Source of the DNA: Elusimicrobia bacterium RBG_16_66_12
Lineage (GTDB): Bacteria > Elusimicrobiota > Elusimicrobia > UBA1565 > UBA9628
Direction: 5' to 3'
DNA: 18,546 nt
NCBI GenBank assembly: GCA_001800005.1
Contig: MGUL01000074.1
Coordinates: forward strand, 12,726 to 31,271
The notes beneath the pieces were generated by a model. It ran no database searches and was not told where the DNA came from. It saw only the letters and a program-made list of their open reading frames with translations. How positions within the stretch are numbered: position 1 is the stretch's first letter; every line of letters begins with the position of its first letter. Of the stretch, positions 1-7,485 are shown one piece after another. The translations under genes and the position numbers were made by a program.

Positions 1-66
1 CCAGCGCCGGCGTCCGCCAGCGGCGACGCGGCGAAATCTGAGCACGGCCCGAGAGGGGAGGGTTAG
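1..66 (+). CDS. C-terminal end of an upstream gene (partial)
   Basis: Frame 1 is open from the window edge to a TAG at 64-66 and encodes an Ala/Ser/Pro/Gly-rich tail of about 21 residues. The next gene starts 3 bases later, which fits the tight packing of this operon. By position it could be the tail of another conjugation gene, but the fragment is too short to identify. Frame 3 also ends early (TGA at 39-41), so the choice of frame rests only on spacing. Confidence 0.3.
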   Translation, partial: PAPASASGDAAKSEHGPRGEG

Positions 67-69
67 TCT

Positions 70-732
70 ATGCCAGAGACACCGCCCGTCGCACAGCAGC
101 AGCCCGAAGGACTCAAGGGCAGAGCCTTCTTTGAGGTCTTTGGCGATTCCCTCTCCGAGAACGTCTTTTTAAGAAACTTCGTCGTCGTCCTGGGCGGGCT
201 TTGCCTGGCGCTCACGCTCGCTGTGCTGCGGATCGCCAACAAGCCCCCCGTCGTTATCCGCGTTGACAACATTGGTGATCCCATCGTCTTCCAAAACGTG
301 AAGGTCGAGAACGCCGTCACAGCGCCGGAGATCCGCAATTTCACCGAGCATTTCACCCGCTACCTCCTCGGCTGGGATCTCTACACGCTCACCCGTGATG
401 TCGACACAGCCCTGCGGATGATGACGCTTCCGGCGGCGCAGAAGATGATCGAGCGGCTTAATGGTATGAAGGCAGAGCCTTTCACGAAAGAGAACAACCT
501 CCGCGCCGTCGTCCAGATTGCCGAAATCTCCATTGAGAAAGACACCCCTGAGATCGTGCGCGTCAAGGTCCGCGGAACCCGGACCTATACCTCCTACATC
601 AATAAAGATTTCAAGAAAGAGATCGTTTTTGAGGACACCTTCACCGCACGGAAGGTCAATCGCGACGCGACGACCCCTTGGGGCCTTCTCGTCGATGATT
701 GGCAAGAGAGCATCTTTAGAGAGACGCCGTAA
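70..732 (+). CDS. VirB8/TrbF-like type IV secretion inner-membrane protein
   Basis: 220 aa. A short Pro/Gln-rich cytoplasmic N-terminus is followed by one membrane segment at about residues 34-54 (FVVVLGGLCLALTLAVL) and a periplasmic domain of about 160 residues. This layout and length match VirB8/TrbF/TraE, the bitopic assembly proteins of conjugative type IV secretion systems. The periplasmic part has the expected mixed helix/strand pattern, including a conserved-looking VKVRGTRTY strand near residues 165-175 and an EDTFTARKV strand near 188-196. A strong purine-rich ribosome site (GAGGGGAGGG) precedes the ATG. The stop overlaps the next ATG (TAATG). The assignment rests on topology, length and the VirB10 and VirD4 genes downstream; the sequence itself is divergent. 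Confidence 0.7.
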   Translation: MPETPPVAQQQPEGLKGRAFFEVFGDSLSENVFLRNFVVVLGGLCLALTLAVLRIANKPPVVIRVDNIGDPIVFQNVKVENAVTAPEIRNFTEHFTRYLLGWDLYTLTRDVDTALRMMTLPAAQKMIERLNGMKAEPFTKENNLRAVVQIAEISIEKDTPEIVRVKVRGTRTYTSYINKDFKKEIVFEDTFTARKVNRDATTPWGLLVDDWQESIFRETP

Positions 733-755
733 TGACTAATTTAAGAGAGGTCCTT

Positions 756-2153
756 ATGACAAAGAATCTTCGTCGCGGCTTGCTTTCAATCTGTGTGATG
801 TTCGCGGCGATCACCGCGGCTGCCTTGCAGCCACAAGTGATGGTACAGGGATATCTCACCAACGCGGCGGGGACCCCCTACACGACGGCCCAGGCCGTGC
901 AATTCAAGGTCTATCAGGGTGGGATTGCGGCAACGGCGGGAACGGGGACGGTTTACTACGAGGAAACCGCGACCATCACGCCGTCGGCCTCGGGCGTCTT
1001 TAATCACCCCCTTGGAAGCGGGACTCCTAGTACCGCTTTCCTTGTTGTCGCCGGCGGCGCGACGATCCCTAACAGCCTCTCGACCACCACGTTTGATACG
1101 TCCTCCGCCGTTTTCTTAGAGATCTCGGTCGGCGGGACGATTCTTTTGCCGCGGGTACAGATGTTAAGCGTTCCCTACGCCTCACTGGCGACGACCGCGG
1201 AAAATCTCAAGCCAACCACGTCCGTGACGGTGGTAAACATCACGGCGTCGTCGGGGACGTTCACGGCGACCGGCAACACGCAGTACAGCATTGCGACGGC
1301 GTCAGGGATCTCAGTCGGCGCAGGCGGCGTCACGGCCGCCTTCTTCAAGGGCGACCTCTACGGCAACGTCAACGGCAGCGCCGGCAGCGTGGCCGCCAAC
1401 AGCATCACGGCTGGGACGTTCGGCAGCGCCGTGCTCCTGCCGGCAGGCAACCTTATAGGCGGTGTGGCCTCAACGAACACCGCAAACGTCTTCCCCCTCG
1501 TCCAGACCATGCAAGGGGGTGTTGTTGGCAGCTCCGGCTCGTTCATGAACGGCGTCACGGCCGGATCAGGGACGTTCACGGCGACCGGCAACACGCAGTA
1601 CAGCATTGCGACGGCGTCAGGGATCTCAGTCGGCGCAGGCGGCGTCACGGCCGCCTTCTTCGACGGGACACACTACGGCGACGCCTCCGGCATGACCGGC
1701 ATCAGTACGATCCTGCGCCAATATACATCCAACACGACAGCGGCCTCAAACCGCAACGACACGGCGATCCCCAATGACGACACCATACCGAGCGTTGGTG
1801 AGGGTACACAATTCGCGAGCATCACAGTCACGCCCGTTAAGGCAGCGTCGATGATGTTCTTGATCGCGACGGCGCATGGAGCTTACTCTGGCGGGGCAGC
1901 GTGTAACCGCGCGTTTGTGTGCGTCTTTAATGGGGTAACAAACCTTGGGTGTGGTGCGACGCAGCTAACGAGCTTCCCAGGTGCGGCCACGGCTTATATT
2001 ATGGTGTCGTCCGGGGGGACCGCGGCGCGGACATACACCGCGCGGTTTGGGTGTGAGTCGGCAGATGGATTCCAGCTTAACGGAATCTCGACCGGCCGGC
2101 TCTTAGGCGGGGCGATGACGTCTGGACTTTATTTGTGGGAGCTTGGGGGCTGA
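756..2153 (+). CDS. Secreted tail-fibre-like repeat surface protein
   Basis: 465 aa from the ATG at 756. That start is preferred to the in-frame ATG at 732 because AGAGAGG lies 5 bases before it and the protein then begins with a clear signal peptide (MTKNLRRGLLSICVMFAAITAAALQ). Residues about 25-150 resemble the N-terminal domain of many secreted fibre-like proteins (a 'QGYLTNAAGTPY...QAVQFKVYQGG' start and an 'MLSVPYASLA' end). Next come two copies of a 31-residue unit (TATGNTQYSIATASGISVGAGG and onwards) separated by about 74 residues, then a globular C-terminal domain of about 150 residues with several Cys. It is probably exported and displayed at the surface. Its place inside a conjugation operon suggests an adhesin or mating-contact role (inference). 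No enzyme motif is visible. Confidence 0.6.
   Translation: MTKNLRRGLLSICVMFAAITAAALQPQVMVQGYLTNAAGTPYTTAQAVQFKVYQGGIAATAGTGTVYYEETATITPSASGVFNHPLGSGTPSTAFLVVAGGATIPNSLSTTTFDTSSAVFLEISVGGTILLPRVQMLSVPYASLATTAENLKPTTSVTVVNITASSGTFTATGNTQYSIATASGISVGAGGVTAAFFKGDLYGNVNGSAGSVAANSITAGTFGSAVLLPAGNLIGGVASTNTANVFPLVQTMQGGVVGSSGSFMNGVTAGSGTFTATGNTQYSIATASGISVGAGGVTAAFFDGTHYGDASGMTGISTILRQYTSNTTAASNRNDTAIPNDDTIPSVGEGTQFASITVTPVKAASMMFLIATAHGAYSGGAACNRAFVCVFNGVTNLGCGATQLTSFPGAATAYIMVSSGGTAARTYTARFGCESADGFQLNGISTGRLLGGAMTSGLYLWELGG
1254..1346 (+). repeat. 93-bp in-frame direct repeat, copy 1
   Basis: Base-for-base identical to 1569-1661 and in the same reading frame, encoding 31 residues of the fibre-like protein. 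The absence of even synonymous differences points to recent duplication or gene conversion. Confidence 0.95.
1569..1661 (+). repeat. 93-bp in-frame direct repeat, copy 2
   Basis: Identical to 1254-1346; the copies start 315 bp (105 codons) apart. The unit ends at the codons for AAFF, after which the two contexts diverge (KGDLYG against DGTHYG). Confidence 0.95.
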
Positions 2154-2160
2154 GCATAAA

Positions 2161-2862
2161 ATGAAAACTCACAAGACGGAGAAGCCTTTACCGAAGTTCT
2201 CTATTGACCTCTCGCAACCGTTCCTCTATGAGAATCAGTTTTACCTCGGGGCGGGGGTAGAGAGGCTCTCGAAGTTCGCGGCACAGATGGAGCTCTACCG
2301 CAAGACATTGACGGTCCCGGGAGATCTTGTCGAATGCGGCGTTTATAAAGGTGCGTCACTGATGAGGTTTATAAAGTTCCGGGCGATCGTCGAGAATGCA
2401 AAGAGCCGTAAGATTATCGGCTGTGACACATTTGGGGATTTCCCACAGGCGCAACTTAAGGGCGATATTGATATCCGCGAGCGCTTTCTCTCAGACGGAG
2501 GTTCTCAGAGTATTAGCCAAGACCTCCTTCTTGAGCTGCTTAAACAGCAGGGCCTAAATACAAACGTCCAAATCGTCGCGGGGGATGTCGCCAAGACTCT
2601 GCCGGATCTGTTGAAGAAGTCCCCCCACCTGCGGATATCCCTTCTTCACGTTGACGTTGATATGCAGGAACCGACGGAGCTGTGTCTTAAATATCTTGGG
2701 CCAAGGGTGGTCCCGGGTGGGGTAATAATCTTCGACGATTTCAATAAGTGGGATGGAGCGGGGCGCGCTATTGATGCGTACCTATCTAAGAAGGGATGGT
2801 TAATTAAACGGCTGCCGTATTGTTCGGCCGTCTCCTACGTTGACGTTCCTGTAAACAAATGA
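2161..2862 (+). CDS. TylF/macrocin O-methyltransferase-like SAM-dependent methyltransferase
   Basis: 233 aa from the ATG at 2161; a TTG at 2143 in the same frame is a possible alternative. The Rossmann-type methyltransferase core is visible: GDLVECGVYKGASLMRF (SAM-binding loop, about residues 55-71), GCDTFGDFP (acidic end of strand 2, about 90-98), LLHVDVDMQEPTELCLKYL with a DVD acidic motif, then PGGVIIFDDF. This order matches the TylF/macrocin-O-methyltransferase family, whose members methylate sugar hydroxyls using a metal held by the Asp residues. Here the substrate is unknown; a surface glycan or a glycan on the neighbouring secreted proteins is conceivable (inference). It overlaps the next small ORF by ATGA. 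Such an enzyme is an unusual resident of a conjugation operon. Confidence 0.7.
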   Translation: MKTHKTEKPLPKFSIDLSQPFLYENQFYLGAGVERLSKFAAQMELYRKTLTVPGDLVECGVYKGASLMRFIKFRAIVENAKSRKIIGCDTFGDFPQAQLKGDIDIRERFLSDGGSQSISQDLLLELLKQQGLNTNVQIVAGDVAKTLPDLLKKSPHLRISLLHVDVDMQEPTELCLKYLGPRVVPGGVIIFDDFNKWDGAGRAIDAYLSKKGWLIKRLPYCSAVSYVDVPVNK

Positions 2863-2993
2863 CCCGGCCATGCGTTGACGTCTTGAAAGTGGCCGAGGCG
2901 CTCTTAACCGCGATCGTGGCAGGGGAGCAGATCGAGAGACAGACGTTAGTAGAGCTGCGGGACAACATTCGGGAACAGCTTAAGGGCTTATGA
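2859..2993 (+). CDS. 44-aa translationally coupled hypothetical protein
   Basis: The ATG overlaps the stop of the methyltransferase (ATGA at 2859-2862) and its TGA overlaps the ATG of the next gene (2990), so it exactly fills the gap by translational coupling at both ends. The product (MTRPCVDVLKVAEALLTAIV...) is predicted to be largely helical and acidic/amphipathic in its C-terminal half (GEQIERQTLVELRDNIREQL). No family is recognised. The perfect fit between flanking genes is the main evidence that it is real. Confidence 0.55.
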   Translation: MTRPCVDVLKVAEALLTAIVAGEQIERQTLVELRDNIREQLKGL

Positions 2994-3835
2994 TGAAAAA
3001 TCCAAATGTCCTACTCTTGGCGCTTCTGACCTTTACCGCCCGCCCGGCGATCGCCGCGGGCGTTTGCGCGCTCCCTCAACAGGGAATGGCGGGAGGAGCG
3101 GCGATCTCTGGAACTGGCTACAAGGCAGATATCAGCATCGGGCCTTTGGCTGGACCTTCGGCCGCTGGGGCATTCACGCTAGGCGTCGGCCCACAACCCG
3201 CCTCTGTCGCGGGCTACTCGTGCTTTTTATCGACGGACGCCCCATTTGGTGTATCCGCCCTTCCCGGCACGCGGTCGGTGCAAAGGCTTGTTCCTAGCAC
3301 CAACCGAACAATGCTCCTTGAGTGGACTCCTAGTTTTGGGGCCTCCGCTGTGACCTACGCGGTCAACACAGGTCGTTCGCCGATAGGGCTTACGACCTAC
3401 ACGGCTGGATTGGCGGGGACCTCATTACTTCTCGCGGCTCTTGACTATCAAGCGCCCTATTACTGGCAAATAGTCGTGTCGGATGCTTTTGGGAGGACCT
3501 CACCAAGCGCGGTCTATTCTTTCTCGATCGTGCCGGCGACAGATCGCTTGATCGCGGCTCCCAACCCCTTCCACCCTGGGCGAGGGGGTGTGACGTTCCT
3601 TTTTAACATGATGGGGGCAGGGACGGCTGATATTGAGATCTACTCGCTTCCCGACTCAAAGAGAGTATTTCGCGCCAATATCGCCGGGCTACAGGACGGC
3701 GCCAATACTTATGTCTATGACGGCCGCGACGACGGCGGGAGACTTCTTCCTAACGGTGTTTTTACTGTGCGCCTAAAGAAGCGGGGAGCCAACGGCAATG
3801 CAGACGAATCATTTAAGATCGTCAGCGTGCGCTAG
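2990..3835 (+). CDS. Secreted protein with FlgD-like/fibronectin-type C-terminal domain
   Basis: 281 aa. The N-terminus is a signal peptide (MMKNPNVLLLALLTFTARPAIAAG). The middle part (about residues 100-180) looks like a fibronectin type III-type beta sandwich (LEWTPSFGASAVTYAV ... YYWQIVVSDAFGRTSPSAVYSFSI). The last 90 residues have the pattern of FlgD Ig-like/C-terminal sorting-type domains (AAPNPFHPGRGGVTFLFNM ... ADIEIYSLPD ... YVYDGRDDGGRLLPNGVFTVRL). Such domains are common on secreted proteins of bacteria with PorV-type outer-membrane proteins. The protein probably reaches the outer surface together with the PorV-like product, whose gene overlaps it by 38 bp. Its role in conjugation is unknown. 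Confidence 0.6.
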   Translation: MMKNPNVLLLALLTFTARPAIAAGVCALPQQGMAGGAAISGTGYKADISIGPLAGPSAAGAFTLGVGPQPASVAGYSCFLSTDAPFGVSALPGTRSVQRLVPSTNRTMLLEWTPSFGASAVTYAVNTGRSPIGLTTYTAGLAGTSLLLAALDYQAPYYWQIVVSDAFGRTSPSAVYSFSIVPATDRLIAAPNPFHPGRGGVTFLFNMMGAGTADIEIYSLPDSKRVFRANIAGLQDGANTYVYDGRDDGGRLLPNGVFTVRLKKRGANGNADESFKIVSVR

Positions 3836-5693
3836 TCTTATCGCGGCCTCCTTGGCCGCGACGCCAGTTCGCGCCTCCGGGTTCCTCTCCTCGGGGCCTG
3901 GGGCGCGTGCCGCTGCGATGGGTGGGGCCTTCACTGGCCTTGCCGACGACGCCTCGGCGATTTTCTATAACCCCGCCGGCCTTGCTCGGCAGCGCGGGTC
4001 GCTTATGCTCGAGCATGTCCCGGTAAGTGAATCCGGCACAGGCTTTGCCTTTGGCGGCGGGCGGCTCAACTTCTTCGGTTTGGGCTTTCCTAGCCGATAC
4101 GGCACTTTTGGATTTGGCTTCTATCAATTCGCCATCGGCGGCATCGAGGCACGACAGCAACTCTCCGACACCGCGCAGAGCCTTAACGTCACACAGACGG
4201 CCTATTTTGTGCCGTGGGGTGCCACCTATAAAGGCTGGCAGCTTGGTGCTACCGCCAAGGCCGTTTCCTACTCGCTTGCGGGCTACAAGGCGACGGGCTA
4301 TGGCGCGGACCTTGGACTAAAGCGGGCGATCTACCGCGGAGATACGTTCCTTGGTCGCGATACGAATATCTACGCCGGCGCCGCTGTTCGTAATGCGATG
4401 GCGCCCACGCTAAGACTCGACCAAGATTCAACGCCGCTTGAGCGCGTGACGGCCTTCGGCTTGGCGCTCGTAAGCTACACGCGGGAGAACTACGAGGCGG
4501 CGGCCGACCATGTGACACACGACCGGCTGGCCTTGGCACTCGACGCAACCAAAGGCAATCAAGACACTTCTTTGGGTTTTGCCTTTGGCGCTGAATACGC
4601 CTATCTCGACCGCTACGCGGTTCGGTGGGGGCTTAATGCCGACCGCAATATGACGATCGGCATGGGCGCCGGCGGGCCAAACTCCGTCTTTCGCTTTGAT
4701 TTTACATCGGTCCTAGCGCCCTTAGCGCCACAGCACAGGATGACCGTCTCTTGGCTGTTCACGGCCCCACAGGAGGCCGTGGAAGGCAGCGTGAAGCTCT
4801 CCGCCTACCGGCGGGCCATGCTCGATCAACAACGCCTTCGCGATCGCTTCGTCAAAGAGGGGCGCGACGCGGCCGCAGAGGGGCGATATGGCGCGGCACT
4901 CGCGGCTTTCGAGAAAGCCCGCGTGCTGTCCCCACGTGATGAGGAAATATCCTCGCTCATCTTAAGCGGCGGGGAGGGAAATCTCCTCGCCGGCGTCAAG
5001 GAACGGATTGACGCGGCTAGGCGCGAACACGCTGCCGGCAACGGGAAACTCGCCGCCACTAACGCGCTGAGCGCCATCGTTTTTGACCCGGAAAGCCGGG
5101 AGGCGGCCGAATACGCTATCCAGCTCCGGCACGCGATGATCCTTACTAAAGGCCCCAAGGCGTTCGATAAGACTAGGGATGCTGTGCTCGAGGATCTCGG
5201 TAAGCAGTTTAAGGCAGCGGCGCAGGCGCGCAATATTGATTCAATGCGGCGCGTTCTTCCGCGCCTTAAAGCGGTCGATCCAGACGACTCCTACTCTTGG
5301 CAGCCAACCGAGGAGGAGTTTACCGCTCTCTCGGCGACATGGCTTAATGAGTACCTCGCGGCCGCGGCGGCCGCCAGCAACGCAAAAGACGCCGCCGCGA
5401 TGGCGCGGGCCGTGCGGCGCGTGCACCGTATCGACCCGACACATAAAGAGCTCAAGGCTCTTTATAAGCGTGTCCGCAAGCTCTCCAAGAGCGCGGGGTC
5501 GTCGTTCTACGACTCTAATTATTTGGCGCAGCTCTACGCCACAGCGGCGGCCGGCTACGTTCTTGATAACTCCGAGACGGCATTGCAGAACCTCGCCGCG
5601 CTTATGCGCGCGAACGCAACGCATGAAGATGGAAACGCCTTAATTGACCTCATGCGGAGCGAGGGGATGATTAGTGAGGAGCAGGAGCCGTGA
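3798..5693 (+). CDS. PorV/PorQ-like outer-membrane barrel with long helical C-terminal domain
   Basis: 631 aa. After a signal peptide (to about residue 27) comes the hallmark PorV/UPF0164-type opening: SSGPGARAAAMGGAFTGLADDASAIFYNPAGLA. Residues about 30-325 show alternating hydrophobic/aromatic strands typical of an outer-membrane beta barrel, ending at HRMTVSWLFTAP. The remainder, about 330-631, is helical and Ala/Arg-rich with TPR-like repeats (GRDAAAEGRYGAALAAFEKARVLSPRDEE; HAAGNGKLAATNALSAIVFDPESRE; NAKDAAAMARAVRRVHRIDPTHKE). PorV is known as an outer-membrane partner of type IX secretion; whether that function applies here is unknown. It starts inside the 3' end of the preceding gene and its stop overlaps the next GTG, so it is co-translated. 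A barrel fused to a TPR-like domain is notable. Confidence 0.7.
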   Translation: MQTNHLRSSACASLIAASLAATPVRASGFLSSGPGARAAAMGGAFTGLADDASAIFYNPAGLARQRGSLMLEHVPVSESGTGFAFGGGRLNFFGLGFPSRYGTFGFGFYQFAIGGIEARQQLSDTAQSLNVTQTAYFVPWGATYKGWQLGATAKAVSYSLAGYKATGYGADLGLKRAIYRGDTFLGRDTNIYAGAAVRNAMAPTLRLDQDSTPLERVTAFGLALVSYTRENYEAAADHVTHDRLALALDATKGNQDTSLGFAFGAEYAYLDRYAVRWGLNADRNMTIGMGAGGPNSVFRFDFTSVLAPLAPQHRMTVSWLFTAPQEAVEGSVKLSAYRRAMLDQQRLRDRFVKEGRDAAAEGRYGAALAAFEKARVLSPRDEEISSLILSGGEGNLLAGVKERIDAARREHAAGNGKLAATNALSAIVFDPESREAAEYAIQLRHAMILTKGPKAFDKTRDAVLEDLGKQFKAAAQARNIDSMRRVLPRLKAVDPDDSYSWQPTEEEFTALSATWLNEYLAAAAAASNAKDAAAMARAVRRVHRIDPTHKELKALYKRVRKLSKSAGSSFYDSNYLAQLYATAAAGYVLDNSETALQNLAALMRANATHEDGNALIDLMRSEGMISEEQEP

Positions 5694-6538
5694 TCTCCAA
5701 CATCAACCCCATCGTCACAGCGGCCGTCGTCGGCCTGGCTGTTGTTTTGACGGCCTTCATGGCACCGACAAGGCGGCAGGCGCCGACTGGTCAGCTCTCA
5801 GGGGTCATCTACTCGATTGAGCAGGACACGGCCGCTGTTAAGGCCGCAGCATCAGCCATGCCCGAGATCGACGTAGGTCTAGACCCCGCCGCCCGCGCAC
5901 TCCTCCCCCCCGCGCAAGGCCTTTTCGTGCGATTCGTCGGCATCGACAAATCAACTTTCACACTTACTCTGGCTCTCAGACTCCTTGAGGCTTCTAGCCG
6001 CCCGGTGTTAGAGGCTCCTAAGCCGCCGGCGGCAAAGCTCGTGACGCGCAAGGCTAGACCAAAGAAGGTCGAGCCGGCCGCGCCCGCTGTGTCGGCGGCA
6101 TTACAAGCTGTCCCTACGCCCGCGCCTGCGACCGCCGCCCAGGAGGAAACGCCAACATTCCCCATTGGCTTCGCCGAGATCGATGAGGCGCTGCGGGCAA
6201 GCTCGACCGCCAAGGCGATCAATGTCCGAGAGAAGAAGGGGGGCGTTTCCTTCCGCCTGACCCACGTCGGCCGCGTTGGGGAGCGCTACGTCGTTCGCTT
6301 CGCGATCGCCAACGAGGAAAGCTCCGACTTCTTCTTGTCCATCACCAAGGTCCTCGCCGGTGGTCGGCCGGTCCATTCCGAGGCGGTGGGGCCGTATTCG
6401 TGCTCAGCGTCAAAGGAGATTTTTGGTGTCGTTCACTTCCTGCCGTCGGCCGTCGCCGGCAAGAAAGTGGCTGTTGAGCTTGTCCAAAGCGGAGGGGATC
6501 ACCGCCGCTTCCGTCTCGACGTCGATTTCGTTTTCTAG
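5690..6538 (+). CDS. Membrane-anchored envelope protein in the VirB9 position
   Basis: 282 aa, GTG start at 5690 with AGGAG upstream and a 4-base overlap with the previous stop (GTGA). One N-terminal hydrophobic segment (about residues 8-25, IVTAAVVGLAVVLTAF) serves as anchor or signal. A Pro/Ala-rich linker follows at about 105-155 (KPPAAKLVTRKARPKKVEP...), the kind that spans the periplasm in TonB- and VirB10-like proteins. A C-terminal domain of about 100 residues is predicted all-beta (FRLTHVGRVGERYVVRFAIANEESSDFFLSITKVLAGGRPV). Gene order (VirB8 upstream, VirB10 directly downstream) matches the usual slot of VirB9/TrbG, whose C-terminal part is also a beta sandwich. No decisive VirB9 motif is seen, so the assignment is tentative. 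Confidence 0.45.
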   Translation: MISNINPIVTAAVVGLAVVLTAFMAPTRRQAPTGQLSGVIYSIEQDTAAVKAAASAMPEIDVGLDPAARALLPPAQGLFVRFVGIDKSTFTLTLALRLLEASSRPVLEAPKPPAAKLVTRKARPKKVEPAAPAVSAALQAVPTPAPATAAQEETPTFPIGFAEIDEALRASSTAKAINVREKKGGVSFRLTHVGRVGERYVVRFAIANEESSDFFLSITKVLAGGRPVHSEAVGPYSCSASKEIFGVVHFLPSAVAGKKVAVELVQSGGDHRRFRLDVDFVF

Positions 6539-6546
6539 GGGGACTT

Positions 6547-7308
6547 ATGATTTACGCCCTGCTTCTCGTCTTGCTTTCTGGCGTCACGGCTCCGGCGGCC
6601 GCAGAGAAACCTTCACAGTCGGATGATGACGCTTTTGCGGAACTCCCCCCACCGCCGGCAAGGGAGCTATTCGGCACACCAACAAGGGCTGGCGGCAAGC
6701 CGGCGACTAAGCCCACCGCGGCGCCGGACAAGTCGGCACCGGCCGCGCAAGCGTTATGCCCCAACAACGTCCCTTTCTTCCCGACGGGCTTTTCCTTCCC
6801 TGCGCTCTTGCCGGATGCGATCTACTCCTACAACACACTCGCTCCCGTCATGGCCCTTGTCGAAGGTGACATCAAGTTTCGTGGGACCATCGTCCTGCCA
6901 AAGAACAGCCGGCTTGTCGGCACGGCCGGCACCGTCCATACTCTCGACCGCGTCAATATCAATTGGATGTTAGCCGTCACGCCGGAGGGATGCGAGTTTC
7001 CATTTGCCGGCCTTGCTATGTCGTCGGAGGATGGGAGCGCGGGTGTCAAGGGCAAGCTCGAGAAGCATGAGGATTCTATCGCGGCGACAATAGCCTTAAA
7101 GTCGGTCCTCTCGGCCGGCGCGGCCGCGGCGTCGGTTGTTGCCCCTGTTGAAGGGGCTTTGACCTCCGGGTTTTCGGGCGAGGCTAATCAGATGCTCGAT
7201 CAGAATGTCTCAAAGATGAAAAGTCTCGAGTCTATCCACGTTCGCGAGCGCACGCCGATCCGCGTATTCGTCTTGCGTCGTTTCATTCGGGCGGCGTCTT
7301 CGCAATAG
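6547..7308 (+). CDS. VirB10/TrbI-like type IV secretion channel protein
   Basis: 253 aa with RBS GGGGGA just before the ATG. An N-terminal hydrophobic signal/anchor (IYALLLVLLSGVTAPAAA) is followed by a Pro-rich linker (ELPPPPARELFGTP..., about 31-65). The C-terminal domain carries the VirB10 signature order: SPVMALVEGD-type entry, IVLPKNSRLVGTAGTV (the 'lipkGsrliG' element), a W-containing strand (INWMLAVTPEG), SSEDGSAGVKGKLEKH ('D..G..Gl.G..d.H'), a hydrophobic helical hairpin (antenna-like, about 182-205) and a terminal ERTPIRVFVLR strand. VirB10 links the inner-membrane and outer-membrane parts of the channel. The protein is shorter than typical VirB10 (about 360-480 aa) and lacks the cytoplasmic N-terminal domain, so it may be a reduced form. 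Confidence 0.72.
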   Translation: MIYALLLVLLSGVTAPAAAEKPSQSDDDAFAELPPPPARELFGTPTRAGGKPATKPTAAPDKSAPAAQALCPNNVPFFPTGFSFPALLPDAIYSYNTLAPVMALVEGDIKFRGTIVLPKNSRLVGTAGTVHTLDRVNINWMLAVTPEGCEFPFAGLAMSSEDGSAGVKGKLEKHEDSIAATIALKSVLSAGAAAASVVAPVEGALTSGFSGEANQMLDQNVSKMKSLESIHVRERTPIRVFVLRRFIRAASSQ

Positions 7309-7314
7309 ATCCTT

Positions 7315-7485
7315 ATGTATCGCGCAATAATCGACGGCGGCAAGTTAATGCTCTACCGAACAGGGAGGGTGTCGCCGTCCGTTGAGATCTCGCGCGAACA
7401 GGCAAAGCTCTTGATTGACGCCCACGAGGAGCTGCGGCGCTTTGCCGAGAGCAGGGAGACTCACGATGGCCGCGCGAGAAAGTGA
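7315..7485 (+). CDS. 56-aa hypothetical protein upstream of the coupling protein
   Basis: The ATG lies 6 bases after the VirB10-like stop. The product (MYRAIIDGGKLMLYRTGRVS...) ends in a helical, charged stretch (SREQAKLLIDAHEELRRFAESRE). Its last 20 bases overlap the preferred start of the coupling-protein gene (7466), an arrangement consistent with translational coupling. No family is recognised. Confidence 0.5.
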   Translation: MYRAIIDGGKLMLYRTGRVSPSVEISREQAKLLIDAHEELRRFAESRETHDGRARK

